Positions 43,966 to 52,047 of a stretch of DNA of 64,000 nt are shown one piece after another. The translations under genes were made by a program, and so were the position numbers. The notes below the pieces were generated by a model, which was not told the DNA's origin, searched no databases, and saw nothing but the letters and a program-made list of their open reading frames with translations. Each line of letters opens with the position of its first letter. Position 1 is the first letter of the stretch. This stretch comes from Haloplanus sp. HW8-1 (GTDB lineage: Archaea > Halobacteriota > Halobacteria > Halobacteriales > Haloferacaceae): contig NZ_CP098518.1 of assembly GCF_023703795.1 (NCBI RefSeq), positions 2,232,001-2,296,000 on the forward strand. The letters are read 5' to 3'.

Positions 43966-45056
43966 CTGTCGAGGAATGGGGGACTCACTACGTTTGCCTG
44001 CTTCGGTTCGCCCCGGACGAGGACCCGAACCCGGGTCCCCGGGGGTGCCTCGTCGGTCGAGAGGTAGCCGAGACCGATGGGTTCGCCGAGGGTCGGACTC
44101 ATCGTGCCGCTGGTGAGGTGTCCGAGGTGGTCGCCGTCGGCGTCGACGACCTCGTAGCCGTGCCGCGGGACGCCCCGTTCGAGCAACTTCACCCCGCGGA
44201 ACCGCTCGTCGGCGCCCTCACGGTCGACACGTTCGAGGGCGTCCCGACCCACGAACTCCGTGTCGAGGTCGACCGTCCAGCCGACGCCGGCCTCGTACGG
44301 CGTTCGGGGTTCCTCCTCGGGGTCGAAGTCCTGCCCCGAGAGGAGAAAGCCCATCTCCAGGCGGAGCGTGTCGCGGGCACCGAGACCGCAGGGCTGGCAG
44401 TCGAACGCCTCCCACACCGTCTCGGCCTCGTCCCACGGACAGAGGAACTCGAAGCCGTCTTCACCGGTGTATCCGGTTCGTGAGACGAACGACCGAACGC
44501 CGGCGACGTCGAGGAAGGCGGCGCCGAACCGGTCGACGTCCCGCGTGCTGCCGTCCGTCGCCGCGGCGGCGAGATCCGGGGCGTCCGGCCCTTGGAGGGC
44601 TAGCATCGCCCACTCCTCGGTGGTGTTTCGGACCGACGCGTCGAGGTTCCACTCGTCGCGATGTTCGACCCAGCGGTCGTACATCTCGGCGTCGTGGCCC
44701 GCGTTCGGGACGAACAGATATCGGGGATCAGCCCCGTCGTCCGGGAACCGGAACACCACCGTGTCGTCGACGATGATGCCCTCCTCGTCGGTGATACACG
44801 CGTACTGGGTGTCGCCCGGATCGAGTTCGCCCACGTCGTTGGTGGTCAGTCGATTCATCAGCACCGGCGCGTCGGGGCCGGCCACCTCGATCTCGCCCAT
44901 GTGCGAGACGTCGAAGAGTCCCGCCGACTCCCGGACTGCCGCGTGTTCGGTCCGGATGGAGTCGAACTCCACCGGCATCTCCCAGCCGCCGAATTCGGTG
45001 AACGACGCACCCGCCGCGGCGTGTGTCTCCCGCAGGGGTGGCTTCCGTAGGCCCAT
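43962..45056 (-). CDS. gcvT: Glycine cleavage system T protein (aminomethyltransferase)
   Basis: 364 residues. It releases ammonia and transfers the one-carbon unit from H-bound aminomethyl to tetrahydrofolate. Family pattern: [36 protein letters not shown] at the start, a folate site with DDTVVFRF, and [17 protein letters not shown]. The C-terminal barrel ends with [20 protein letters not shown]. First gene of a gcvTH operon (4-bp overlap), linked by function to glyA and folD nearby. Confidence 0.95.
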   Translation of the reverse strand: MGLRKPPLRETHAAAGASFTEFGGWEMPVEFDSIRTEHAAVRESAGLFDVSHMGEIEVAGPDAPVLMNRLTTNDVGELDPGDTQYACITDEEGIIVDDTVVFRFPDDGADPRYLFVPNAGHDAEMYDRWVEHRDEWNLDASVRNTTEEWAMLALQGPDAPDLAAAATDGSTRDVDRFGAAFLDVAGVRSFVSRTGYTGEDGFEFLCPWDEAETVWEAFDCQPCGLGARDTLRLEMGFLLSGQDFDPEEEPRTPYEAGVGWTVDLDTEFVGRDALERVDREGADERFRGVKLLERGVPRHGYEVVDADGDHLGHLTSGTMSPTLGEPIGLGYLSTDEAPPGTRVRVLVRGEPKQANVVSPPFLDR

Positions 45057-45160
45057 ATCGACGCCACGTCGCCTCGGGACCTAATGCTTTTGTCCCCTGT
45101 CGAACGGGTAGTTATGAAGTAAATCGTATGTCGCGATATCAAACGATATGGTTTCAGTAG

Positions 45161-45179
45161 TTGAGACCGGTCGTCTCAA
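45161..45179. promoter_or_regulatory. Inverted repeat TTGAGAC-N5-GTCTCAA
   Basis: A 7-bp perfect inverted repeat with a 5-nt loop sits between gcvT and the transporter ATPase gene. Its half-site TTGAGA recurs in the divergent promoter of the wtpA and tfx genes (48143-48166), so it may be an operator. A hairpin terminator for the transporter operon is the alternative. Confidence 0.35.
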
Positions 45180-45240
45180 TGCATATGGTTCTCTCTACGG
45201 ATGCCTGCTAGGCGTGAATCAGTGAGTATTTGGCTCGAAA

Positions 45241-46296
45241 CTATTCACGCCCCGGGATCAGATGTATCGAATCTTGTGGAATCACTACTTGTACCTCTGA
45301 GCCATTCTCAAGCGCTAGTCGTTCGAACGTCGGCGGACGAACATTCGCCGTGAGAGTGATCGACCCCGCTTCGATTTCGATCTCGATCCGGTATTCGCTC
45401 CCCTCATTCAACCAGCGAGTAACTGTTCCCGTGACCGTATTTTCCGTTCGGTCACCGTTGGCAATGTAGGGGGCTTCGATTTCTACCCGCGATGGATGAA
45501 TACAGACCGTCACCGTCGACGTATGGATATCTGACGCGGTCGTTCGGCACTGGATATCACCGAGCCGAACCGTTGCTCCGTCTGTTGTTTGGTTGATCAC
45601 CGTCCCATCAAAGAGGTTCTCGTTCCCGGTAAAACGGGCGACAAATCGGTTCGTCGGTCGAGTGAGCACCGTCGACGGCGAGCCTACTTGTTCGAGGTCA
45701 CCATCCCGAACGATAGCGATTCGATCACCGAGTGCCGTTGCCGTCCGCTGGTCATGCGTGACGTAGAGAATCGGAATTTCGAGCGATTCGAACAGACTGT
45801 GCAGTTCATCTCGAAGCCGTTTCCGAATCGGCGCGTCGAGACTCGACAACGGCTCGTCGAGGAGTAGCACGTCCGGGTCAGTCGCCAACGTTCGTGCGAG
45901 TGCCACTCGTTGTCGTTCTCCACCGGAGAGGGTCGGAGGCTTTCTATTGAGCACGTCCTCTAATTCGAGAAGCGTCGCGAGTTCGTCGACGCAATGGCTG
46001 GCTGTGGCCGCGTACTCGATGTTTTTCCGGGCGGTCATGTGTGGGAAGAGCGCCCCCTCCTGGAAGACCATCCCCACGTGTCGATCTTCGGGCGGTAAGC
46101 CCACCAGTTCTCGCCCATCCAGTTGAATCGATCCCGAATCGGGACCGGTGATCCCGGCGATTAGCGAGAGGAACGTCGTCTTTCCACTGCCAGACGGTCC
46201 CAAGACGGCGAGTACTTCTTCCTCGACCGTCAGGTTCACCGGGCCGAAGTCGAACTGGCCGTAGACTTTGTGAAGTCGAGAGAGTTCGAGTGTCAT
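45241..46296 (-). CDS. Molybdate/tungstate ABC transporter, ATP-binding protein
   Basis: 351 residues if the ATG at 46296 is used, which gives an ATGA overlap with the permease gene; the ATG at 46302 adds two residues. Motifs: Walker A GPSGSGKTT, Q-loop in GMVFQEGALF, signature LSGGERQR, Walker B VLLLDEPLSSLD, H-loop VTHDQ. The C-terminal about 110 residues resemble the TOBE-type regulatory region of ModC/WtpC (VTVCIHPSRVEIEAP). With the permease and binding protein it drives oxyanion import; the binding protein decides the substrate. AT-richer than its surroundings. Confidence 0.88.
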   Translation of the reverse strand: MTLELSRLHKVYGQFDFGPVNLTVEEEVLAVLGPSGSGKTTFLSLIAGITGPDSGSIQLDGRELVGLPPEDRHVGMVFQEGALFPHMTARKNIEYAATASHCVDELATLLELEDVLNRKPPTLSGGERQRVALARTLATDPDVLLLDEPLSSLDAPIRKRLRDELHSLFESLEIPILYVTHDQRTATALGDRIAIVRDGDLEQVGSPSTVLTRPTNRFVARFTGNENLFDGTVINQTTDGATVRLGDIQCRTTASDIHTSTVTVCIHPSRVEIEAPYIANGDRTENTVTGTVTRWLNEGSEYRIEIEIEAGSITLTANVRPPTFERLALENGSEVQVVIPQDSIHLIPGRE

Positions 46297-47108
46297 TCCC
46301 ATGGATTCGAGGCAACGGTATTGAGAATCAACAGGGCCGCGGCAGCGATCAATACTAACAGTATCGCCACCGGATAGGCGTTATCCAGGCCGAGTTCGAT
46401 AAACGCCACCCAGATCTGAACCGGCATCGTCCGTGGATAGTACGCCAGCATCATCGTCGCGCCGAACTCACCGATCGCTCGTGCGAAGGCAAGCGTTATG
46501 CCAGCAAGAATCCCTGGACCAGCAAGTGGCAGCGTTACATTACGGGCGGTCGTCCATCGACTCTTCCCGAGCGAGCGAGAGGCGTATTCGAGCGTCTGAT
46601 CGACGCTCTCGAACGCCGCTTTCGCGGTGACGACCACGAACGGCGACGCCACGAATGTCTGGGCCAGTACAACTCCAGCGAGCGACCGTGTGAGTGGAAA
46701 CCCGGCAGCAACCGCGGCTTCACCGAGCGGCGAGCTGGGGCCGAAGACAGTGAGCAACACGATTCCGCCGACCGTCGGGGGGAGCACCAACGGGAGGACC
46801 ACGACTGCGAGAACTACCTTCGTTACAGCCCCGTCGGTGCGTGCGAGCCAGTACGCGAGTGGCAAGCCGAACAGGGTGGCGATGACTGTGCTAATCGACG
46901 CCGACAGGAGCGACGTCCTCGCCGAATCCACGACGGTCGGATTGTTCATCCGAGCAAGAATCTCTCCGGCCGGTACCGAGAGAAACAGCGACACTAGGGG
47001 CACCACGTAATACAGGAGTAGCACGCCCCCGAGGACGAGCGCAACGCTGAGCCAGTCGAACCCGAACGTCCCCGTTCCCGATCGATTCGAGTGTGAACCT
47101 GTCGCCAT
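46293..47108 (-). CDS. Molybdate/tungstate ABC transporter, permease
   Basis: 271 residues with about six membrane segments. The EAA loop YASRSLGKSRWTTARNVTLPLAGPGILAG contacts the ATPase. The N-terminus is basic and short. It is the middle gene of the three-gene transporter operon, and its end overlaps the ATPase gene by 4 bp while its ATG abuts the binding-protein stop. The WtpB/ModB type is likely from the neighbouring binding protein; tungstate and molybdate cannot be separated by the permease alone. Confidence 0.88.
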   Translation of the reverse strand: MATGSHSNRSGTGTFGFDWLSVALVLGGVLLLYYVVPLVSLFLSVPAGEILARMNNPTVVDSARTSLLSASISTVIATLFGLPLAYWLARTDGAVTKVVLAVVVLPLVLPPTVGGIVLLTVFGPSSPLGEAAVAAGFPLTRSLAGVVLAQTFVASPFVVVTAKAAFESVDQTLEYASRSLGKSRWTTARNVTLPLAGPGILAGITLAFARAIGEFGATMMLAYYPRTMPVQIWVAFIELGLDNAYPVAILLVLIAAAALLILNTVASNPWE

Positions 47109-48122
47109 TCAAACCAGGACAGTGATGTCCGAGACCGTCGACGATAATGCTTGGTTGGATCCGCCGAGCCGGGATTGATTTTCGCTGGATTGGTCGGTTG
47201 CCTGTCTGACACGCTGGGGTACGTCACCCGTATAGGAAGGGAATTGATCGCGCAGGAGGAATCCGTGCTCTTCGAGATAACTCCCGGTCGTATGGATGTC
47301 GAACACGGAAACGGCAGCGTCGCTCATGTGCCGAATGGTCGAGCCGTAACTGATGAGCCCGCCCTGGATTTCCTGGCCGCTCGGCAGTGTGTACGAGGTT
47401 GTTGAGTACCAATCCTCGGCATACTGTGGATTACTCAGATCGATCTGGTCCGGCAACTCGATGTACTCGTAATCGCGTTCGACAGCCATGTTGCGGTAGG
47501 CGATTGCGGCGTCGATGGAACCAGTCTCGAATTGACTGATCAACGATGTTTCGGGATAGATCTGATCTTGTTGGAGGATCTGTTCTCTGAGACTCGATGT
47601 ATCCTCGTAGTAGCGTGAGGCGAGTTTGAGCATGAAGAGTGTACGATATCCAAGCGGGTCTTGATCGGGGTCGGTTCGCCCGATGTTCACGTTCCCGTTG
47701 ACCATTGGTTCGTACCAACTCTCGGTTCCGGCGTTGGCCAGGCGCGCCCCACCATCTGTATCTGGATTATACGCGATGACGACTGAGTTGCTGGTAAACA
47801 CGGAATGCCACGACGGTGAGAGTGGCTCTTCAAAGAGCGCCACGTCGGCGACTGAGACGATATCGGGATCGCGTTGCCCTTCATCGATCATCCGAGCGAC
47901 GGTTGCAGAGCCGTGTGCCTCAATTTCAACCGGGACATCCACAGCAGGCTTGAGTCCGTTAGCTAGTGCGTTCTGGAGGCTGCCAGCTGCGAGGATGGCA
48001 ACCGTCGTCGATCGGCTACTATCTCGACTGCTTCCACTTGTACAGCCCGCAATACCAGCGACGGCCGCCGTGCCAGCAGTCAGAAGAAACCGTCGTCGCG
48101 CAGTAAGAGATCCATCAGTCAT
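47109..48122 (-). CDS. Molybdate/tungstate-binding lipoprotein (WtpA-like)
   Basis: 337 residues from the ATG at 48122. The N-terminus has a Tat-type RRRFLL and a lipobox AGC (TAAVAGIAGC), so the protein is exported and lipid-anchored outside the membrane. The motif NIGRTDPDQDPLGYRT is characteristic of WtpA proteins, which bind molybdate and tungstate with high affinity. Oxyanion-binding residues around AAGSLQNAL and the C-terminal DAAIAYRNM fit. The ORF could start at 48143, giving a longer but less signal-like end. It is divergent from tfx. Confidence 0.88.
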   Translation of the reverse strand: MTDGSLTARRRFLLTAGTAAVAGIAGCTSGSSRDSSRSTTVAILAAGSLQNALANGLKPAVDVPVEIEAHGSATVARMIDEGQRDPDIVSVADVALFEEPLSPSWHSVFTSNSVVIAYNPDTDGGARLANAGTESWYEPMVNGNVNIGRTDPDQDPLGYRTLFMLKLASRYYEDTSSLREQILQQDQIYPETSLISQFETGSIDAAIAYRNMAVERDYEYIELPDQIDLSNPQYAEDWYSTTSYTLPSGQEIQGGLISYGSTIRHMSDAAVSVFDIHTTGSYLEEHGFLLRDQFPSYTGDVPQRVRQATDQSSENQSRLGGSNQALSSTVSDITVLV

Positions 48123-48142
48123 CCATACGAGATAGAGAAACA

Positions 48143-48166
48143 TTTGAGAGAAAAGCTTATCTCAAA
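48143..48166. promoter_or_regulatory. Inverted repeat in the wtpA-tfx divergent promoter
   Basis: TTTGAGA (48143-48149), a 10-nt spacer holding a TATA-like GCTTATC, then TCTCAAA (48160-48166). It overlaps the promoter elements of both genes and shares the TTGAGA half-site with 45161-45179. A likely Tfx operator, by position. Confidence 0.45.
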
Positions 48167-48185
48167 CACATTTATTTGACTCTAT

Positions 48186-48611
48186 ATGGCCTCTGCAGAA
48201 TCGACGATATTGACTGAGCGGCAGGTGGAAGTGCTCGAACTCCGAGAGCAAGGGCAGACACAGCAGGAAGTTGCGGACCAACTGGGGACAACTGACTCGA
48301 ATATCAGTGCTATCGAACGAGCGGCAGAACAGAACATCGAAAAGGCTCGTCGAACATTAGAACTCGTCCGGACGATTCGGTCGCCGATCCAGTTTTCCGT
48401 CTCTCCGGGGACAAGTTTCGATAAGTTGGTTGCCAGCGTCTATTCACACGCAGACGAAGCTGGCATCACAATCGCATATTGTCGCCCGGAACTCTATACA
48501 CATCTTTATGGGGTTCTCGAAGAGCGGACGAGCCAGAACGAACTGAAGACAACTATTGATGTCGGCATTACCAACGAAGGTGAGGTGAGAGTCTTCATCG
48601 AAGACTTCTGA
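48186..48611 (+). CDS. Tfx-family DNA-binding regulator
   Basis: 141 residues. An N-terminal helix-turn-helix (LTERQVEVLELREQGQTQQEVADQLGTTDSNISAIERAAEQ, about 8-50) matches the Tfx family, first described as an activator of a molybdenum formylmethanofuran dehydrogenase gene. The rest (about 70-141) is the family's conserved C-terminal domain (GTSFDKLVASVYSHADEAG). Divergent from the molybdate/tungstate transporter operon, with an inverted repeat over both promoters, it is probably the regulator of that operon. Its metal or oxyanion sensor is unknown. Confidence 0.85.
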   Translation: MASAESTILTERQVEVLELREQGQTQQEVADQLGTTDSNISAIERAAEQNIEKARRTLELVRTIRSPIQFSVSPGTSFDKLVASVYSHADEAGITIAYCRPELYTHLYGVLEERTSQNELKTTIDVGITNEGEVRVFIEDF

Positions 48612-49053
48612 ATCTGGTTTTGGGTCGTGCTTCTAGGCGGATTTTCTTTCGAGGTATCACTCGGTACTCGCACGGTGAGTGGCCCGTGTACGGCCCGGCG
48701 CTACTGTACGATCCGAACTTCACTCGCTTGGCTGGAATCGGACATACGCGTCGTGTCGGCGACTTGGCTTGATACAGACGAACACGACCCGATGGATCAG
48801 TTCATTTGCTTGCTTCCGTTGGCCTAGTTCATCGGCGAGTTCTCGAGTGGGAGGACCTTCCGCCGACTTCCGCTGTTGGATGTCCCACCTGTTGACGCGT
48901 CGGGTTCCAAAGCGGATCACGGTGGAAACGGGCTGTGACTATCGTCAGCAGTGGTAATGGAGCACTTTATTTAATTATTAATAATGTTCACACTCAATAG
49001 CAATTGGCCTGAGCTCGAAAGGAGACAAAGGTCTGAGCGCTCCTTGGCTTTGA
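48612..49053. other. Gene-poor, possibly degenerate stretch
   Basis: About 440 bases between tfx and the ferritin-like promoter. The only sizeable frame is minus 48720-48920 (66 residues from a GTG, DIQQRKSAEGPPTRELADELGQ in its middle), which has an HTH-like hint but no promoter and mixed codon use. I treat it as non-coding or a remnant. The last 100 bases are AT-rich (TTTATTTAATTATTAATAATG). Confidence 0.35.
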
Positions 49054-49077
49054 TTGTCGCACACCAACTGTATATTG
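49054..49077 (+). promoter_or_regulatory. Promoter and degenerate operator of the ferritin-like gene
   Basis: TTGTCGCACACCAA (49054-49067) is followed by a TATA-like TATATT (49070-49075), about 30 nt before the ATG at 49105. The 14-mer differs at two positions from the perfect TTGTCGCACGACAA before the cox gene and has the same position beside the TATA box. Confidence 0.4.
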
Positions 49078-49104
49078 AAGTATCTTCCCGTTGATTCATA
49101 TACG

Positions 49105-49566
49105 ATGACAGCAAACAATCAGGAAGTTATTGAGGTACTTCAGAGTGCATACATGGAGGAACTGGAGACGGTGATAAACTATCGAACTAACTCGATCGTT
49201 CTTGAGGGTGTTCGCGCTCAAGAAATCAAAGAGAGTCTCGAAGAGGATATTCAAGAAGAACTCGGCCACGCGGAATTATTGGGTCAGCGGCTCAAGCAGC
49301 TAGACGCTCGACCGCCCGGTTCCGCGTCGTTTACTGCAAAACAGGAAAGTCTTCAACCCCCCGAAGATTCGACGGATGTCCTTGCAGTCATTCGGGGCGT
49401 TCTTGACGCCGAGACAGATGCAATCGAGACGTATCGCCGACTGGTTGACTTAGCACGGGACGTCGATGACCCCGTAACCGAGGACCTTGCTGTGAAAATT
49501 CTTGCCGATGAGGAGGCCCACCGGACCGAATTCCGGGGATTCGAAAAGGAATACAGCGAGGACTGA
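49105..49566 (+). CDS. Ferritin-like di-iron protein
   Basis: 153 residues from the ATG at 49105. A four-helix bundle with metal-ligand pairs: MEELETVINY plus EEDIQEELGHAELL (Glu and E-x-x-H), and LDAETDAIETYRRL plus ILADEEAHRTEF (second E-x-x-H). It belongs to the ferritin-like superfamily (bacterioferritin/DPS-like). Iron storage or peroxide scavenging are both possible. Codon use is AT-richer than in the housekeeping part. Two probable regulatory sites precede it (see 49054-49077). Confidence 0.85.
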   Translation: MTANNQEVIEVLQSAYMEELETVINYRTNSIVLEGVRAQEIKESLEEDIQEELGHAELLGQRLKQLDARPPGSASFTAKQESLQPPEDSTDVLAVIRGVLDAETDAIETYRRLVDLARDVDDPVTEDLAVKILADEEAHRTEFRGFEKEYSED

Positions 49567-49750
49567 CTTCCAGTCAGTATTGGCCCGACCCGTCTCGGTA
49601 TGGTCACCGGTCGGTCCGGATATCTCGTAGGGATCGCGTCGGCCAGTGTGAAACGCCACAGTTACCAATAGCTCCGGCCGCTCTTTGCGTTCTCCGGTAG
49701 ACTACGTCCGTAGCCGTCTACAGTCTCGATGCCTCCGACCAATCCGTTAG

Positions 49751-49781
49751 AATTGTGAATACTCCGCACAATTGTTTTAAC
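49751..49781 (+). promoter_or_regulatory. Inverted repeat and TATA box of the HTH gene
   Basis: AATTGTG (49751-49757), 9-nt spacer, CACAATT (49767-49773), directly followed by TTTTAAC (49775-49781), 27 nt before the ATG at 49808. The location suggests operator control, perhaps autoregulation. Confidence 0.4.
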
Positions 49782-49807
49782 AGTGCGGCCCCTATTAGGA
49801 AGTAAGA

Positions 49808-50209
49808 ATGCCAGATTCGATGTCCGAACAACTCCGACAGGACATGGAGTGTGAGAGTCTTCTCGAATGCTTCCATGGACTCAAGGATCTCGACAAGCAG
49901 TGCTTTCAGATCCTCGTTAATGCCGAGGAACCGCTCACCGTCGACGAAGTTGCAGAGGCCGTCGATCGGGAGCGTTCGACGGCGTATCGTTCGATTCAGC
50001 GGCTTCGCAACGCAGGATTCGTTCAGAAAGAACAGGTCAACTACGACAACGGAGGATACTATCACGTCTATTTGCCGACCGATCCCTCGGTGGTCGCCGA
50101 CGACATGCAGCGACTGCTGAACGATTGGTATGCTAAAATGGGACAGCTCATCCAGCGATTCGAGGACAAGTACGAACGTGGTGATGTCACTTCGCCCGTC
50201 GAAGGATAA
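49808..50209 (+). CDS. Helix-turn-helix (TrmB-like) regulator
   Basis: 133 residues. A winged helix spans about 25-95: LDKQCFQILVNAEEPLTVDEVAEAVDRERSTAYRSIQRLRNAGFVQKEQ, a clear recognition helix, and a wing. The C-terminal helix (SVVADDMQRLLNDWYAKM) suggests dimerisation. It resembles the TrmB-like HTH proteins of haloarchaea without the sugar-binding domain. The cognate regulon is unknown; its own promoter and neighbours carry TTGTG-type repeats. Convergent with the cox gene. Confidence 0.8.
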   Translation: MPDSMSEQLRQDMECESLLECFHGLKDLDKQCFQILVNAEEPLTVDEVAEAVDRERSTAYRSIQRLRNAGFVQKEQVNYDNGGYYHVYLPTDPSVVADDMQRLLNDWYAKMGQLIQRFEDKYERGDVTSPVEG

Positions 50210-50269
50210 CGAGTGATTGAAAAATTCCGGCTATACCGACTCTCCGGACTGAAACACGTGATTTGTCGC

Positions 50270-51979
50270 TTACTCGCCCTCGTCGGCTGTCTCACCACCG
50301 TCGGCTATTGCTAGCTCACGTTTTCGCTCGAACCACTCCCACTCCGCCGTTTTGAGCCTCGTTCCGTCGAGATCCCACGGGTCCGGATCGGCTTTTGGCC
50401 CTTCCATCCACGAGGTGACCATATTATACAACCACACCAGTTGTCCGAGCGTGATGATAACAGCCCCAAGCGTGGCGATCTGATGAAGTGACGTGAACTG
50501 CGGAAGGTACGTCGCGTACCGGCGTGGCATCCCGCCGTATCCGAGTATGATCATCGCGAAAAACGTCACGTTGACTCCAACCATGCTCAACCAGAAGTGC
50601 CACCTCGCGAGTGTCCGCTGGTACATGCGTCCCGAGACGAGTGGGAACCAGTAGTAAATCGCACTGTAGACCGCGAACACGGTCCCCCCCATGAGGAAGT
50701 AGTGGAAGTGACCGACGACGTAGTAGGTGTCGTGGAGGAGGAGGTCAACCGGGATCGACGCGAGGAACACGCCCGTTACCCCGCCAATAATGAGATTAGC
50801 GATGAAGCCGATGCAGAACAGCATCGGGGCCGCGAGTCGCAGTTGTCCGTTCCAGAGTGTCGTCATCCAATTGAACGTCTTTACCGCCGTGGGGACTGCA
50901 ATCGCGAGTGAGACGGCCATGAACGAGGCGCGCAATCGTGGATCCATTCCCGTCGAGAACATGTGATGCGCCCAGACGCCAAAGGAGAGGACACCGATCG
51001 CGAGGGTCGAGTACACGACGAATTTGAAACCGAAGAGCCGTCGCCCCGCGAATCGCGGAAGGATCAGGCTCACGAATCCCATCGCCGGCAGGATGAGAAT
51101 ATAGACTTCCGGGTGCCCCCAGAACCAGAAGAGATGTTGCCAGAGGAGCGGTCCACCCCCCTCGACGACGAAGTATGTCGTCCCGAGGTTTCGGTCGAGG
51201 AGTAACATAACGAGCGCACTTCCGAGCAACGGGAATGCAAAGAGGATGAGCCCAGACTGAGTGAGGACGGTCCACGAAAAGATATCCAAGTTTGCCCACG
51301 TCACCTTTTCCGCACGTTCGGTGAGGATCGTCGCGATGAAATTGATCGCCCCCATCGTCACGCTAATTCCGGAGAGGTGGAGTCCGAGAAGCATGAGATC
51401 GACAGCCGGACTCGGCTGTTGGATCGACAACGGGGTGTACATGGTCCAAGAGGTTTGTGCGGCCGGGAACGTCGGAACCAGAAAGCCGGCGTACACTAAC
51501 AAAGCAGATGGTGGAAGCAACCAGAACGCGATGGCGTTGACTCTCGGGAATGCCATGTCGTCGGCCCCGAGGAGCAGTGGAATGAAATAATTCGAGAAGG
51601 CCGCCAGGATCGGCGTCCCGAACAGGATGAGCATCGAGATTCCGTGGCTCGTCATTAGTGCATTGTACAGTGAGGGCGAAATGATGTTTTGCTCGGGGGC
51701 CAGTAACTCGATTCGCATGATTAGCACGCTGAAGCCCGCGAGTCCGAAAATAATGATTGAGTACACACCGTAGAGAATCCCGATGTCCTTGTGATCGACG
51801 GTAGTCAGCCAGCGGATGATTCCTGATGGCTTTTCGCGGTGGTGCTCTTGAACGGTACCAGTGCTACCGGTGCCCGAGGATGTGTACGTTCGCCAGTTCT
51901 CGACTCGGGCAAGCCACACGGCGATGATCAAGAGGAACACACCCATGACGAGTGTTAGTGCTACCTGCGAGGTTGCCAT
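50270..51979 (-). CDS. Haem-copper (cytochrome c-type) oxidase subunit I
   Basis: 569 residues with about 12 membrane segments. Ligand histidines: TSHGISMLILF (haem a), GHPEVYIL (CuB with Tyr cross-link), WAHHMFSTG (CuB His pair), and GHFHYFLMGG (haem a3/a). The HPEVY motif indicates an A-type oxidase. No subunit II, III or haem-lyase gene is adjacent, although ctaA lies 27 kb away. It receives electrons from a donor and reduces oxygen at the membrane. An inverted repeat and TATA box precede it (52007-52030). Confidence 0.93.
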   Translation of the reverse strand: MATSQVALTLVMGVFLLIIAVWLARVENWRTYTSSGTGSTGTVQEHHREKPSGIIRWLTTVDHKDIGILYGVYSIIIFGLAGFSVLIMRIELLAPEQNIISPSLYNALMTSHGISMLILFGTPILAAFSNYFIPLLLGADDMAFPRVNAIAFWLLPPSALLVYAGFLVPTFPAAQTSWTMYTPLSIQQPSPAVDLMLLGLHLSGISVTMGAINFIATILTERAEKVTWANLDIFSWTVLTQSGLILFAFPLLGSALVMLLLDRNLGTTYFVVEGGGPLLWQHLFWFWGHPEVYILILPAMGFVSLILPRFAGRRLFGFKFVVYSTLAIGVLSFGVWAHHMFSTGMDPRLRASFMAVSLAIAVPTAVKTFNWMTTLWNGQLRLAAPMLFCIGFIANLIIGGVTGVFLASIPVDLLLHDTYYVVGHFHYFLMGGTVFAVYSAIYYWFPLVSGRMYQRTLARWHFWLSMVGVNVTFFAMIILGYGGMPRRYATYLPQFTSLHQIATLGAVIITLGQLVWLYNMVTSWMEGPKADPDPWDLDGTRLKTAEWEWFERKRELAIADGGETADEGE

Positions 51980-52006
51980 GGGAGAGAACTCGTCTCGAAC
52001 CCATGT

Positions 52007-52030
52007 ATATCATAAATTGTCGCACGACAA
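52007..52030 (-). promoter_or_regulatory. Promoter and operator of the oxidase subunit I gene
   Basis: On the minus strand a TTTATGATAT TATA-like element (52007-52016) lies 28-37 nt before the ATG at 51979. The perfect 5-bp inverted repeat TTGTC-GCAC-GACAA (52017-52030) abuts it upstream. The same repeat appears before the TusA operon. Confidence 0.5.
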
Positions 52031-52047
52031 ACCGTGATCAAGGATAG

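Noticed and set aside
48720..48920. 66-residue minus-strand gene
   Set aside because: GTG start, no promoter, no family; kept only as a possible remnant in the intergenic entry.
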